Positions 33,387 through 41,843 are shown, counted from the stretch's first letter. The stretch is 42,239 nt of DNA from an uncultured Anaerobutyricum sp. (GCF_934307085.1 NZ_CAKRCF010000028.1:1-42239), one strand, 5' to 3'. Program-made: numbers and translations. Notes: generated from the letters alone by a model not told the origin.

Positions 33387-35987
33387 TTAGAAACTCTGTT
33401 CTGTACGAGCAATGATATCGTCCTGAACTTCCTTAGCAAGTACTGTCCAGTGAGCGGAGTAACCAGCTACACGTACTACTAAGTCTTTGTAGTTTTCTGG
33501 ATGTGCCTGAGCATCAAGTAATGTCTCTTTATCAATTACGTTGAACTGTACATGCATACCCTTCTTATCGAAGTAGTTACGAACAACTGCTGCGAAGTTC
33601 AGAAGTCCCTGATCACCTGCTACTGCAGAAGGTAAGAATTTCTGGTTGTATAATGTACCATTAGAGATATTTAACTGGTCAAGTTTAGCTACGGAGTTAC
33701 CTGCAGCTGTAGGTCCCTTAACATCATGACCCTGACGAGGGGAAACACCATCTGCAAGAGGTGCGTTGCTGTAACGTCCATCTGGAAGAGCCTGTACATC
33801 TTTACCAAATAATACGTTAGCGGATACTGGGTAACATCCTGCCTGATACTGGCCTCCACGTGGGTTTTTATACTTCTCAACTTCGTGAGAGTAAACCTGT
33901 GTAGCTTTACGAGCGCACATATCAACTTCATCAATATCGTTACCGAAGCAAGGTGTTGCATCGAGGATATGTCTGATTCTGTCGTATTCAGCTCTCTGAG
34001 AATCACTACAGCAGCTTCCACAAGCTTCAGATTTTGTATCAACGCTCATGCTTAAGTTAGATCCTTTTTCTGCAAGAATCTTCTGAACAACTGCGTTGAT
34101 GATAGATTCCATGCTATCTTCAGAAGATACGGAAACACTTTCCATAGCTGCTGCTGCAGGTTCTGCAGAATCTGTACTTAATCTTACGAATGGTCCATCG
34201 TAACATCCAGCACCAAGTTCAGCACCGAAGTTATGTTCCATAGCATCGTAAATCTGCTGCATTGTTAAGTCTTTATCTTCAAATACATGTTTCTTGATAC
34301 AGTAGATAGCATCACCTGTATCTACGTTACCAAATGCCTGAGGTCCTGTGAAGTTGTAGATAGCTCCACCTTCCATAACTGTTTTACCTCTTCCGATACA
34401 GTCATCAACTAATGCGGACATGAATGGTAATGGTGCTCTTTCTTTATGAGCGATATCAACAGCGTTATCTGCCTCAACTAATTTAGATACGAAGTACTCA
34501 ATCTGAGTTTCGTATGCTTCATATAAATCATCCATGGATTTCCATTCTGGCATAGGTTTTGTAACAGGTCCTAACTGTTTGCCATCACGGTTCTTACCAC
34601 CATGAATAGCGATATCAAATACCTTAGCAACGTTAAAGAATGCTGCGTCATGCCATCCGTCTGTCTTGTGTGGACACTGAGGTTCTACACAACCGATGAT
34701 ACAGTAATTACGAGCATCTGCAAGAGTTAATCCTCTGTTACATAATGCAGGAATGATAGCTTCATCATTGTACATAGCTGGAACACCAGTACCAAGTCTT
34801 GCAAGTTCACAAGCTCTTAATAAGAATTCATCCGGTGTCTGGTTATGAATACGAACGGAGAATGATGGTGCAGGTAATTTAACGTGAGCTGCTGCATCCA
34901 TACACATATAAGAAACTGGGTTTGTAGCATCAAGGCCATCTTCTGTCTGTCCACCAACACCAAAGTTCTGGAATACTGCGTATCCTGCAAATGCCTGATC
35001 AGATACATCATCACGAGTTTTGTTTACATGGTTTAATAATACGAAGAGGCAGTCGATTAATTCCTGAGCGAATTCTTTAGAAATGCTCTTGTCTGCTTCT
35101 AAGTATGGCCACATATACTGGTCAAAACGTCCTGGAGAAATGGAATGTCCGTTAGCTTCAATCTGTACTAATGCCTGTACAAACCAGAAAGACTGACAAG
35201 CTTCATAGAAGTTTGTAGCTCCGTTTTCTGGAACACGGTCACAGTTCTTGGAAATCTGAAGTAATTCAGCTTTTCTTACTGGATCTGTACATGTAGCTGC
35301 CATCTCAGCTGCTTTTTTGCTGTATCTCTTAGCAAAGTTAATAGCTGCATTGTAAGAAATAATAACTGCTTCATAGAATGCTCTCTTCTGCAGATATTCC
35401 GGATCATTTGCATCAAGTTTGTTCATTGCTTCAACTACTTCTGCAATAACACCCTTGAAACCGATTTTTAATACTTTACCGTAATCAACACACACGTGTC
35501 CGATACCACCGAAGTAGTAGTTACCAACTGTAAATACTCCGCCAGCCTGGCAGTCAAGACAATCCTGGCTCATGTAGGAAGTAGCTAATTCGCTGGTAGT
35601 TTTACCTTTCCAGTATTTGAATACTTCGTGAAGGATATCTGCTGTTTCTTCAGTAATTACGAATGGGTCACACATACGAGTTGCCATTGTCTTGAACTCT
35701 TTTTCTACCCAGTCAAATGAGAACTCTGGACAAAGGTTTGTAGAACGAGGTTTTACGGAAAGAGCACCTACGATTAATTCGTTGTCACGAATTACAACTG
35801 GAAGATTGTTAAAAATCTTCTCGTTAGCTTTTGCTCTTCTCATAACTGCTGGCATACCCTCTGTCTCTTTGTAAGACTCTGTAATAAGTACGGCTCTATA
35901 TGGCTCTACTTCTGGTACTGCGTTAACAACTTCTGCTTTTAAGGCTTTGATACGTGCGGTTGGTTCTGTAAATCCTTTTGCAATCAT
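33387..35987 (-). CDS. Glycyl radical diol dehydratase with internal helix insertion
   Basis: An 866-residue oxygen-sensitive, B12-independent dehydratase of the glycerol/1,2-propanediol type, converting the diol to an aldehyde. Active-site residues fall at DhaB1 numbering: H164 (GIGHVCVDYG), His-Ser in NGHSISPGR, Cys433 and Glu435 in GCVEPQ, and Asp447 in GWHD. The radical Gly842 is in RVAGYSAHW. DhaB1 from memory is 787 residues with Gly763, so about 79 extra residues lie between. They include an Ala/Ser-rich linker and helix MESIINAVVQKILAEKG (626-642). The ATG at 35987 is chosen for AAGGAGG. Operon: dehydratase, activase, metK. Confidence 0.93.
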   Translation of the reverse strand: MIAKGFTEPTARIKALKAEVVNAVPEVEPYRAVLITESYKETEGMPAVMRRAKANEKIFNNLPVVIRDNELIVGALSVKPRSTNLCPEFSFDWVEKEFKTMATRMCDPFVITEETADILHEVFKYWKGKTTSELATSYMSQDCLDCQAGGVFTVGNYYFGGIGHVCVDYGKVLKIGFKGVIAEVVEAMNKLDANDPEYLQKRAFYEAVIISYNAAINFAKRYSKKAAEMAATCTDPVRKAELLQISKNCDRVPENGATNFYEACQSFWFVQALVQIEANGHSISPGRFDQYMWPYLEADKSISKEFAQELIDCLFVLLNHVNKTRDDVSDQAFAGYAVFQNFGVGGQTEDGLDATNPVSYMCMDAAAHVKLPAPSFSVRIHNQTPDEFLLRACELARLGTGVPAMYNDEAIIPALCNRGLTLADARNYCIIGCVEPQCPHKTDGWHDAAFFNVAKVFDIAIHGGKNRDGKQLGPVTKPMPEWKSMDDLYEAYETQIEYFVSKLVEADNAVDIAHKERAPLPFMSALVDDCIGRGKTVMEGGAIYNFTGPQAFGNVDTGDAIYCIKKHVFEDKDLTMQQIYDAMEHNFGAELGAGCYDGPFVRLSTDSAEPAAAAMESVSVSSEDSMESIINAVVQKILAEKGSNLSMSVDTKSEACGSCCSDSQRAEYDRIRHILDATPCFGNDIDEVDMCARKATQVYSHEVEKYKNPRGGQYQAGCYPVSANVLFGKDVQALPDGRYSNAPLADGVSPRQGHDVKGPTAAGNSVAKLDQLNISNGTLYNQKFLPSAVAGDQGLLNFAAVVRNYFDKKGMHVQFNVIDKETLLDAQAHPENYKDLVVRVAGYSAHWTVLAKEVQDDIIARTEQSF

Positions 35988-36114
35988 TACAATTTTCCTC
36001 CTTCTTACTGACACATAAAAATGTGCAATGAAAATGTTTGAGAGATGATAACTCAAAAAAAATTATCCTATAAATCCTGTAAATCAACCACTACTGAGCT
36101 TTCATCTGCCTTGC

Positions 36115-36185
36115 ATTATACAGGAAAATTTACACAGAGATTAGGAATATCCGTGTCACTATGTGGCAATTATCAGTCGGATATT
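36115..36185 (-). promoter_or_regulatory. Candidate promoter and operator of the dehydratase operon
   Basis: On minus, TATAAT is complementary to 36115-36120, about 128 nt before the ATG. There is no good -35, as expected for an activator-dependent promoter. Upstream, arms AATATCCG (36146-36153) and CGGATATT (36178-36185) form an 8-bp inverted repeat with a 24-nt spacer, a plausible site for an AraC-type regulator. The 398-nt gap from 35988 to 36385 also holds the terminator at 36205. Confidence 0.5.
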
Positions 36186-36204
36186 TTTTACATTTATACA
36201 GTTT

Positions 36205-36252
36205 GCACAACAAAAAGAAACGTTGTTGCTGCATTTTATTGCAACAACAACG
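36205..36252 (-). terminator. Terminator downstream of the CODH-hydrogenase operon
   Basis: Arms CGTTGTTGCTGCA (36221-36233) and TGCAACAACAACG (36240-36252) pair with one mismatch. On minus TTTCTTTTTG follows. It separates the hydrogenase gene from the dehydratase promoter. Confidence 0.75.
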
Positions 36253-36385
36253 AATTACATCCTTCGATATGAAACAAATTGGTATCATTGCCAAGAAAAT
36301 ATAGGCAAAAAATTCTCAATTTGCATTGATTTTTTAGTTGTAATATCTAGTTCTCATTTTTGAACTATTCTACACATTCTTTGTC

Positions 36386-37732
36386 TTATTTTCCTTTATA
36401 AGTAGTATGTAAAAGTTTTTCTGAAAGCATGCTTAATGGCTCTTTGAAAAATTCGTGATATATTGTTCCAATTTCCGGATTATCCATGGAGTTTCTGCGT
36501 TCTGCCTGCTCATCTGCCTGATAAAGTGACTGTATTCTCTTCTTTCTTACGACATCGGATACTGGAACACTTCCGCAATCCGGCTGTCCCGCTCCACTGA
36601 TACAGCCTCCAGGACAAGTCATAACTTCCACAAAGTGATATCCACTCATATCTCCTGCCAGAAACTCCTCTGCCGCTGCCGTTCCATATAAAATACAAAC
36701 CCGAAGCCTCTTTCCAGCGATTGTTACTTCTGCTTCTTTTCGATTGTTTAATCCTCTTACCGGACGAAGCTGATAAAAATCTGCCGGAGCTTCTTTTCCT
36801 TCTAATACTCTGTAAACGGTCCGAAGTGCCGCTTCCATAACACCGCCGGTATTTCCGAAAATCATTCCGGCCCCGGTTCCTTCTCCTAAGACACTGTCAA
36901 ACCTAGAAGGAGTAATCTTATCTAAATCAAGTCCTTCCTCCTGGCACCACTGTACCAGTTCTTTTGTCGTAATCACATAATCATTGTCACGCATTTCTTC
37001 TATATTAAGAAGCTTTCCTGCATCACATAATTCCTCTCTTGCGATTTCTGCCTTTTTGGCAGTACAAGGGGTGACTGCCACAGAAATAATCTTTTCCGGG
37101 TCAATGTGTTTTTTATGTGCAAAATAAGTCTTAATCACTGCCCCCTGCATTCCAATCGGACTTTTTGCAGAAGAAAGATGTGCCGTTTTATCTGGATGGA
37201 AGTTCTCCATATATTTTACCCATGCTGGGCAGCAGCTTGTAAACTGTGGAAGTGGTCCTGTTCCTTTTAAAATACGGGACAGTAATTCTGAGCCTTCTTC
37301 CATAATCGTAAGGTCAGCAGAAAAAGTAACATCAAATACATAATCCGCACCTAATGCTCTCAATGCACCAACCATTTCATCCTGTGCAAAGGTTCCCGGT
37401 TCTTTTCCAAATCCGTCTGCAAATCCAACTCTTACGGATGGGGATGTAGAAAAAACAACGATTTTATCCGGATCTTTGATAAGTTCTTTTACAATCTTAT
37501 AATGTGGTTTGCCAATAATCGCTTTTTCCGGACAGTTTGCGCTGCACTGTCCACAGCCGATACATTGATAGGTTTCGCGAGGATTCAAAAGATACTTTGC
37601 TGCCACACCGATTTCTTCTTCGCAAATAGCAAAGCAATGTCCGCACTGGCTGCACAACGCTTCATCCTTAATAATCGCAGGATTTCCCTCATCTACCGGA
37701 ACCATAAAAGGAGTTGTTCGATTCATTAACAT
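36386..37732 (-). CDS. [FeFe] hydrogenase-like protein
   Basis: A 448-residue iron hydrogenase. Two ferredoxin clusters come first (CSQCGHCFAICEEE, CIGCGQCSANCPEKA). The H-cluster motifs are TSCCPAW (L1), TPCTAKKAE (L2) and MTCPGGCISGAGQ (L3). L2 has Thr where the prototype has Met (MPC), and L3 has Thr before the Cys where Ala is usual and Ala in GAGQ where Gly is usual. Such changes are found in non-prototypical groups, so activity may be biased or sensory. There is a C-terminal extension past residue 410. The ATG at 37732 overlaps the cooS stop by 7 nt, with AGGGGGAGA upstream. It is strongly coupled to cooS. Confidence 0.9.
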   Translation of the reverse strand: MLMNRTTPFMVPVDEGNPAIIKDEALCSQCGHCFAICEEEIGVAAKYLLNPRETYQCIGCGQCSANCPEKAIIGKPHYKIVKELIKDPDKIVVFSTSPSVRVGFADGFGKEPGTFAQDEMVGALRALGADYVFDVTFSADLTIMEEGSELLSRILKGTGPLPQFTSCCPAWVKYMENFHPDKTAHLSSAKSPIGMQGAVIKTYFAHKKHIDPEKIISVAVTPCTAKKAEIAREELCDAGKLLNIEEMRDNDYVITTKELVQWCQEEGLDLDKITPSRFDSVLGEGTGAGMIFGNTGGVMEAALRTVYRVLEGKEAPADFYQLRPVRGLNNRKEAEVTIAGKRLRVCILYGTAAAEEFLAGDMSGYHFVEVMTCPGGCISGAGQPDCGSVPVSDVVRKKRIQSLYQADEQAERRNSMDNPEIGTIYHEFFKEPLSMLSEKLLHTTYKGK

Positions 37733-39690
37733 ACGGTATCTCCCCCTTTATCAATTCCAAGACCGATTCTTTTTTCTTTGATAATTTCCTCAAATTTCTG
37801 TGCCGCGTCTTCAACTTCCGTCTCAATGATAAGCTGGCCTCCGGTTAAATCTTTTAACCCTTCTGTGAGGACATTCACTGCTACCTGACTTCCTGTTACA
37901 AATGGTGATAATGCCAGATGCAGAGGGAAGCCAAGTGCAAGTGCATATGCTCCATCTGCCAAAGCCTGTTCTTCAAGCCACTGCGGGGCACTGATCACAA
38001 CCGGAAGCTGTGGCAGATCCACATTCAGTTCTTTTGCTAATGCACAGGCAGCCATCTCAATTCGTCCAATCGCAAGACATGGACCAAAGTTAAGTACTGG
38101 AGGAACTCCAAGAGCTGTACAGATTTCCTTCAATCCCTCTCCACAAAGCTCTACGGCTTCCATTGTCATAAGTCCGCAGTTTTCTAATCCACCACAGGTA
38201 CAGCCAGCAGATAATACAAGAATATCTTTCTTGATTAACTCTTTTGCAAGCTCTACGGTAAATACATCATGCCCTTTTGCTCTTAAGTTCGAACATCCAA
38301 CAATTGCTGCGATTCCTTTAATCTTTCCTGCAACAATCGCATCAATAAGCGGCTGTAAAGTCCCACCTAAAGCAGTTACTAAAGTATCTTCTGATAAACC
38401 GGTAATGGATTTGTCAAAACCATGCTGTGCCATGACATTGACACGCTTTTCTCCTTCTGCCGGAGCTGCTCCATATAATTTTTCTTTTCTGTTCTTAAAT
38501 CCACATAGAGCATCTGCAATAATCTGACTTGTAATCTTTTCTTTTTCTTCTGCTGTGTATGGTAATAATTCTGCATTTGCCTTTTTTGCCACATCATCAA
38601 GACAAAGCATCTTAATATCTAACTGTTCACAGATTGGCTCGATTCCCGGAATCGTACAGTTAAATTCGGAAACAACCAAATCCACACAGCCTGTCATTAA
38701 TACCGCTTCACTCGTATAGTTATTACCTGCATGTCCGCAGTATACATCTTTATAGCAGCCGGAACGTGCCTGATAATCCTGACCCACACAAGTACAGCCT
38801 ACAATACGGATTCCCTTTGCACCAACAAGCTCGGCAGACTTTTGTACAATTTCTGATTCTAATTTTTCTTCTAAATCTGCAAACATTGACTGCTGATGTC
38901 CTGTAATCATAATATTAATATACTCTGGATCAATGATACGGAAACCGACTGGGTCCATACTAATCTGTGGCGCTCCCATAATAATATCGTTCATGAGATT
39001 GGTAAGAATCAGTCCGTAATTACCTGTGGAAATACCTAAACGTAAGCACTGTAACAGCATATCCATCGGATCCGAATTCAAGTTTGTCGATGTCTTTACA
39101 ACCGCATTAAAAATCTCGTCTTTTGCTCCGCCTGGTAAAATTCCAAGCTTTTCCCACAGTTCATAACGCTTTGGAAGAGCAATATTTTTCATGAGTGTCA
39201 TCTTCTCATCATATGGCTTTCTGATGTCTGCAAGAACTGCATCTGCAATCATCTCTGCTGTTTTCGCACAACTGTTATGGCAGTCCGGTCCGCAATTACC
39301 ACAACAGTTAATCTGTAAAATCTTTGCAAGTTTCGCAACGGAATCCTTATACTTTGGTTTCTTGCCTTCTGCCTGTAATTCCTGCGCCAGCTCTTTTAAT
39401 CTTCTTGCGGTATTTTCAACAACATGCGTGTAACATCCTGAGCCAGCAGCCACCTGTCTTAAGAAATTTCTGCACGCAATCGTATCCGCATCTGCTCCAC
39501 ACACTCCTTTTGGTTTTGACGGAGACAGTCGGCATGGACCATTAGAGCATAATCTACAACATACTCCCTGTAATCCATAACCACATTTGTTCTGCTGTTT
39601 CACCATCCGATGATGGGAAGTATCCATCGGTGCATTCTCAAGAAATACCTCCAGCACCTTGTCCGCACTACTGCAAATTTTGTCTGCCAT
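37726..39690 (-). CDS. cooS: Anaerobic Ni-CO dehydrogenase-like catalytic subunit
   Basis: A 654-residue CooS-type protein, predicted to interconvert CO and CO2 with ferredoxin-type electron transfer. The N-terminal cluster cysteines are in KCGYGLQGVCCRLCSNGPC. The C-cluster ligands appear kept by eye: His in ITGHQQ, then Cys in CTCVGQD, EFNCTIPG, VGCSN, SAGCTC and FGPCLA. Other catalytic positions diverge: the usual catalytic Lys near the C-terminus (EKA) reads EEQA, and the usual His-rich segment after AAG is SGCYTHVVENT. The ATG at 39690 is chosen for GGAGGAGG; the longer frame is dropped. Its stop overlaps the hydrogenase start. No CooC nickel chaperone is in the window. Confidence 0.88.
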   Translation of the reverse strand: MADKICSSADKVLEVFLENAPMDTSHHRMVKQQNKCGYGLQGVCCRLCSNGPCRLSPSKPKGVCGADADTIACRNFLRQVAAGSGCYTHVVENTARRLKELAQELQAEGKKPKYKDSVAKLAKILQINCCGNCGPDCHNSCAKTAEMIADAVLADIRKPYDEKMTLMKNIALPKRYELWEKLGILPGGAKDEIFNAVVKTSTNLNSDPMDMLLQCLRLGISTGNYGLILTNLMNDIIMGAPQISMDPVGFRIIDPEYINIMITGHQQSMFADLEEKLESEIVQKSAELVGAKGIRIVGCTCVGQDYQARSGCYKDVYCGHAGNNYTSEAVLMTGCVDLVVSEFNCTIPGIEPICEQLDIKMLCLDDVAKKANAELLPYTAEEKEKITSQIIADALCGFKNRKEKLYGAAPAEGEKRVNVMAQHGFDKSITGLSEDTLVTALGGTLQPLIDAIVAGKIKGIAAIVGCSNLRAKGHDVFTVELAKELIKKDILVLSAGCTCGGLENCGLMTMEAVELCGEGLKEICTALGVPPVLNFGPCLAIGRIEMAACALAKELNVDLPQLPVVISAPQWLEEQALADGAYALALGFPLHLALSPFVTGSQVAVNVLTEGLKDLTGGQLIIETEVEDAAQKFEEIIKEKRIGLGIDKGGDTVC

Positions 39691-39753
39691 TACATAACCT
39701 CCTCCTGATTTTCCTTTCATTCTTTCATCACAACTCACCACAGCTACTTCACG

Positions 39754-39946
39754 CTAGAGCGTGTTTGAAAAAACATTCCTGCAAATACTGCCATCTACAA
39801 TGAGTTTTCTTAATGAAATTTTCCTAATAAGTTTTCCTATTCATCGCAATTATCCCAATTCGCAGTACTCCTGCTCCGCTCCAGAGTATGTTTAAAAAAA
39901 CATTCCAGCACAGTTTTCTACAATATCAATAATTATTCTCATTATA
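39754..39946 (-). promoter_or_regulatory. Leader of the CODH operon with two 30-nt repeats and a -10 box
   Basis: On minus, TATAAT (complement of 39941-39946) lies about 250 nt before cooS. Two direct repeats of about 30 nt follow (39880-39910 and 39754-39783), each with CATTCC next to an A/T stretch and GTTT/AAAC. The second is next to CACGCT-AG-AGCGTG, a 6-bp inverted repeat. They could be regulator sites or RNA hairpins in the leader. The gap 39691-40143 has no gene I can support. Confidence 0.45.
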
Positions 39947-40143
39947 GCAAACCAACTCTATTCACTCTTGGATAATCCTTTCATAAAATAGGGAAATATA
40001 ACACTGATTTTTTGTCTTTCCATCATTCACAATAGAATCTGTAATATTTCTATAAATAAATGGTATTATTCCTATATTGTCTGTAAAATTTATCTTATAA
40101 TAAAAGATAATCAGACATAAAAATCAAAGGAGAAGTGTACAAG

Positions 40144-40440
40144 ATGATTGAAATTGCAAACTTAGAACAATGGACAAAAGAATATTTCTCAGATCCTGAA
40201 AATCAGAAAAAAGCAGAAAAAGCCTGTGAGCGTTATGACCGTCTCATGGTTAAAAATATCAAACGCCAGTTAAGTGGCGGAGCTGAAAAAATCTTTCTTA
40301 ACGAAGAACCGGCAGATGACCCTGGTAAATGTATGGAAAAGGCAAAATACGAAGTAATTCCATTCGCAAAAGTAGATGGAAAAAAAGGAAAAATAAAAAT
40401 AAATATGCTTGATCAGATTGCTGAATTCGTCCCAGAATAA
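40144..40440 (+). CDS. Small protein of unknown function
   Basis: A 98-residue acidic and basic mixed protein (MIEIANLEQWTKEYF at the start, MLDQIAEFVPE at the end), predicted as helices followed by a short beta part. There is no signal peptide or membrane segment. The ATG at 40144 is chosen since AAAGGAG lies about 11 bases upstream; the GTG at 40135 in the same frame is too close to that site. It is divergent from the CODH operon and convergent with the bile salt hydrolase. Function unknown. Confidence 0.7.
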   Translation: MIEIANLEQWTKEYFSDPENQKKAEKACERYDRLMVKNIKRQLSGGAEKIFLNEEPADDPGKCMEKAKYEVIPFAKVDGKKGKIKINMLDQIAEFVPE

Positions 40441-40466
40441 TCTTTATTTGTAGATTTGATGTAGAC

Positions 40467-40583
40467 GAAAAAAGGAAAAATACCCTATCCCATCTGCTCT
40501 GTAGTCACTGCGTTTAAAATGCTCATTCGCATTTTAAACACGTTCCGAAGCCGCATCTGGGATAGGGTATTTTTTCTTTTTTC
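40467..40583 (+). repeat. Core-in-hairpin element, copy 5, most complete
   Basis: Arms at 40467-40492 and 40558-40583 pair over 26 bp with one mismatch. The core is CTGCTCTGTAGTCACTGCG followed by a perfect inner hairpin. Its arms are GTTTAAAATGC and GCATTTTAAAC with loop TCATTC. The core ends ACGTTCCGAAGCCGCATC. It lies between two convergent genes, and the A/T-rich outer ends would also work as a bidirectional terminator. Confidence 0.75.
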
Positions 40584-40673
40584 TGTCTAATCTAAATCCA
40601 TAGCTGGTAAGAATGGGAATTCTCCAGAATGTTATACCTTTCCATAGAATTAAATTCTAGAAGTAATAAAAAT

Positions 40674-41648
40674 TTAATTCTGCCAGTAAATCTGCTCTCC
40701 CTTTATCAGTGGATATTTGATGAGTTCCCTTTCATTGAGGTTCTCCCCAAACATATCTACCGCAGATATCTGATGATTTTCGTAGGTTGTGTAGTAGTAT
40801 ATTCCCTTGTTAGTATTACAGCATGATGTGTAGAGTGTAATTTCGAACTTTCCATCTGCAACTTCACAGCAGCCTCTTTGCTGGTCTACGGAACCAAGGA
40901 TATGGAAAAACTGACTGATGCTTGCCTTTTCGGATACACTGGAAAAAGAATTCATTTTTGTGAATGCGACTCTTACAAATCGGGATGTAGATGATAAATC
41001 CCCTGGAAGTCCTAATGCACCCATTCCTCTGCTGTATGCATTGAAGTTTAGTTTATCAGAGAAGCGATTCTCTGGCTGTTTTGTGGAAAGCCCTACATAA
41101 TTATTTAACTGAAACATTTGCTGTTCAAATGGAGGGTTATTGGTAAGGACGCCTACTGGATTGTCATAAATACACATTCCGTCTTTCATGCATTCTACAG
41201 TGATTGTCTCATTTTCATCGGCGATTATCCAGTGAAGCTGTGCTGTTGGAAGCTGTTCACTAAACGGTGTTCCTACAAGGTTCATTTTGTTTAAAGATTC
41301 TCTGGCTTCTTTTACAGTGGCACACTTGCTTAAAATCCATGGAATGAATTCAAACTGTGCAACATTTTCTCTGCCTTCTTCTACTTCCTGATAGACTGCA
41401 TTTCCTACAAAATTAAGACCTGCCATTGCAAGTCCTTTCTCATTAACTGCGTCATAATATAATGGATAATCTCCGGCTACATGTGCCATACCGATCATTG
41501 CATAATGAGATACTACTTCGCCCATATGTCTGAAATGAAATGGATAGTTTCGCGGTGTTACGGTTATCTCATCTCCATATGAGAATTCATAATCTAATGT
41601 TCTGCCAAAATAAAAATCCTGCGTTTTGTATGTCGCTGCTGTACACAT
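40674..41648 (-). CDS. bsh: Bile salt hydrolase / choloylglycine hydrolase
   Basis: A 324-residue N-terminal nucleophile hydrolase that removes glycine or taurine from conjugated bile acids. The start at 41648 makes Cys2 the nucleophile (MCTAATYKT), and AGGAGG lies 10 bases upstream; the longer frame would bury this Cys. Other family residues are present: R16 and D19 in FGRTLDYE, Asn in AGLNF, Asn in VLTNNP and Arg in SRFVR. Similarity in order and spacing to the C. perfringens enzyme is high from memory. Substrate preference, bile acid versus penicillin V, is inferred. It is monocistronic, which fits a gut resident. Confidence 0.92.
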   Translation of the reverse strand: MCTAATYKTQDFYFGRTLDYEFSYGDEITVTPRNYPFHFRHMGEVVSHYAMIGMAHVAGDYPLYYDAVNEKGLAMAGLNFVGNAVYQEVEEGRENVAQFEFIPWILSKCATVKEARESLNKMNLVGTPFSEQLPTAQLHWIIADENETITVECMKDGMCIYDNPVGVLTNNPPFEQQMFQLNNYVGLSTKQPENRFSDKLNFNAYSRGMGALGLPGDLSSTSRFVRVAFTKMNSFSSVSEKASISQFFHILGSVDQQRGCCEVADGKFEITLYTSCCNTNKGIYYYTTYENHQISAVDMFGENLNERELIKYPLIKGEQIYWQN

Positions 41649-41843
41649 AAATTTTGCTCCTCCTTCTACTGCTGCCAACTCCCCTCCACCTAAAAGTAGT
41701 GAATTTCTGTACTTGGCTTGTTAAAGATATTATTTATAAAATTGATAAAATTATCTTGTTTAATTATTTCTTTTCTAACCTTTTAACTTTTATTATTGTC
41801 GCTAATTTTAATTTTTATTAGGGATATTTCTGTGCGCCAATTC

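Noticed and set aside
33689..34042. Second protein read in another frame inside the dehydratase gene
   Set aside because: It lies within a well-supported gene, has no own ribosome-binding site, and its composition looks like frame-shifted coding sequence.
33387..35987. Choline trimethylamine-lyase or pyruvate formate-lyase
   Set aside because: The active site has the His, His-Ser, Cys-Val-Glu and Asp set of glycerol/propanediol dehydratase at matching positions, and the sequence resembles DhaB1 far more than PFL or CutC.
40135..40137. GTG start for the 98-residue protein
   Set aside because: It lies almost on top of the AAAGGAG site; the ATG at 40144 has normal spacing.
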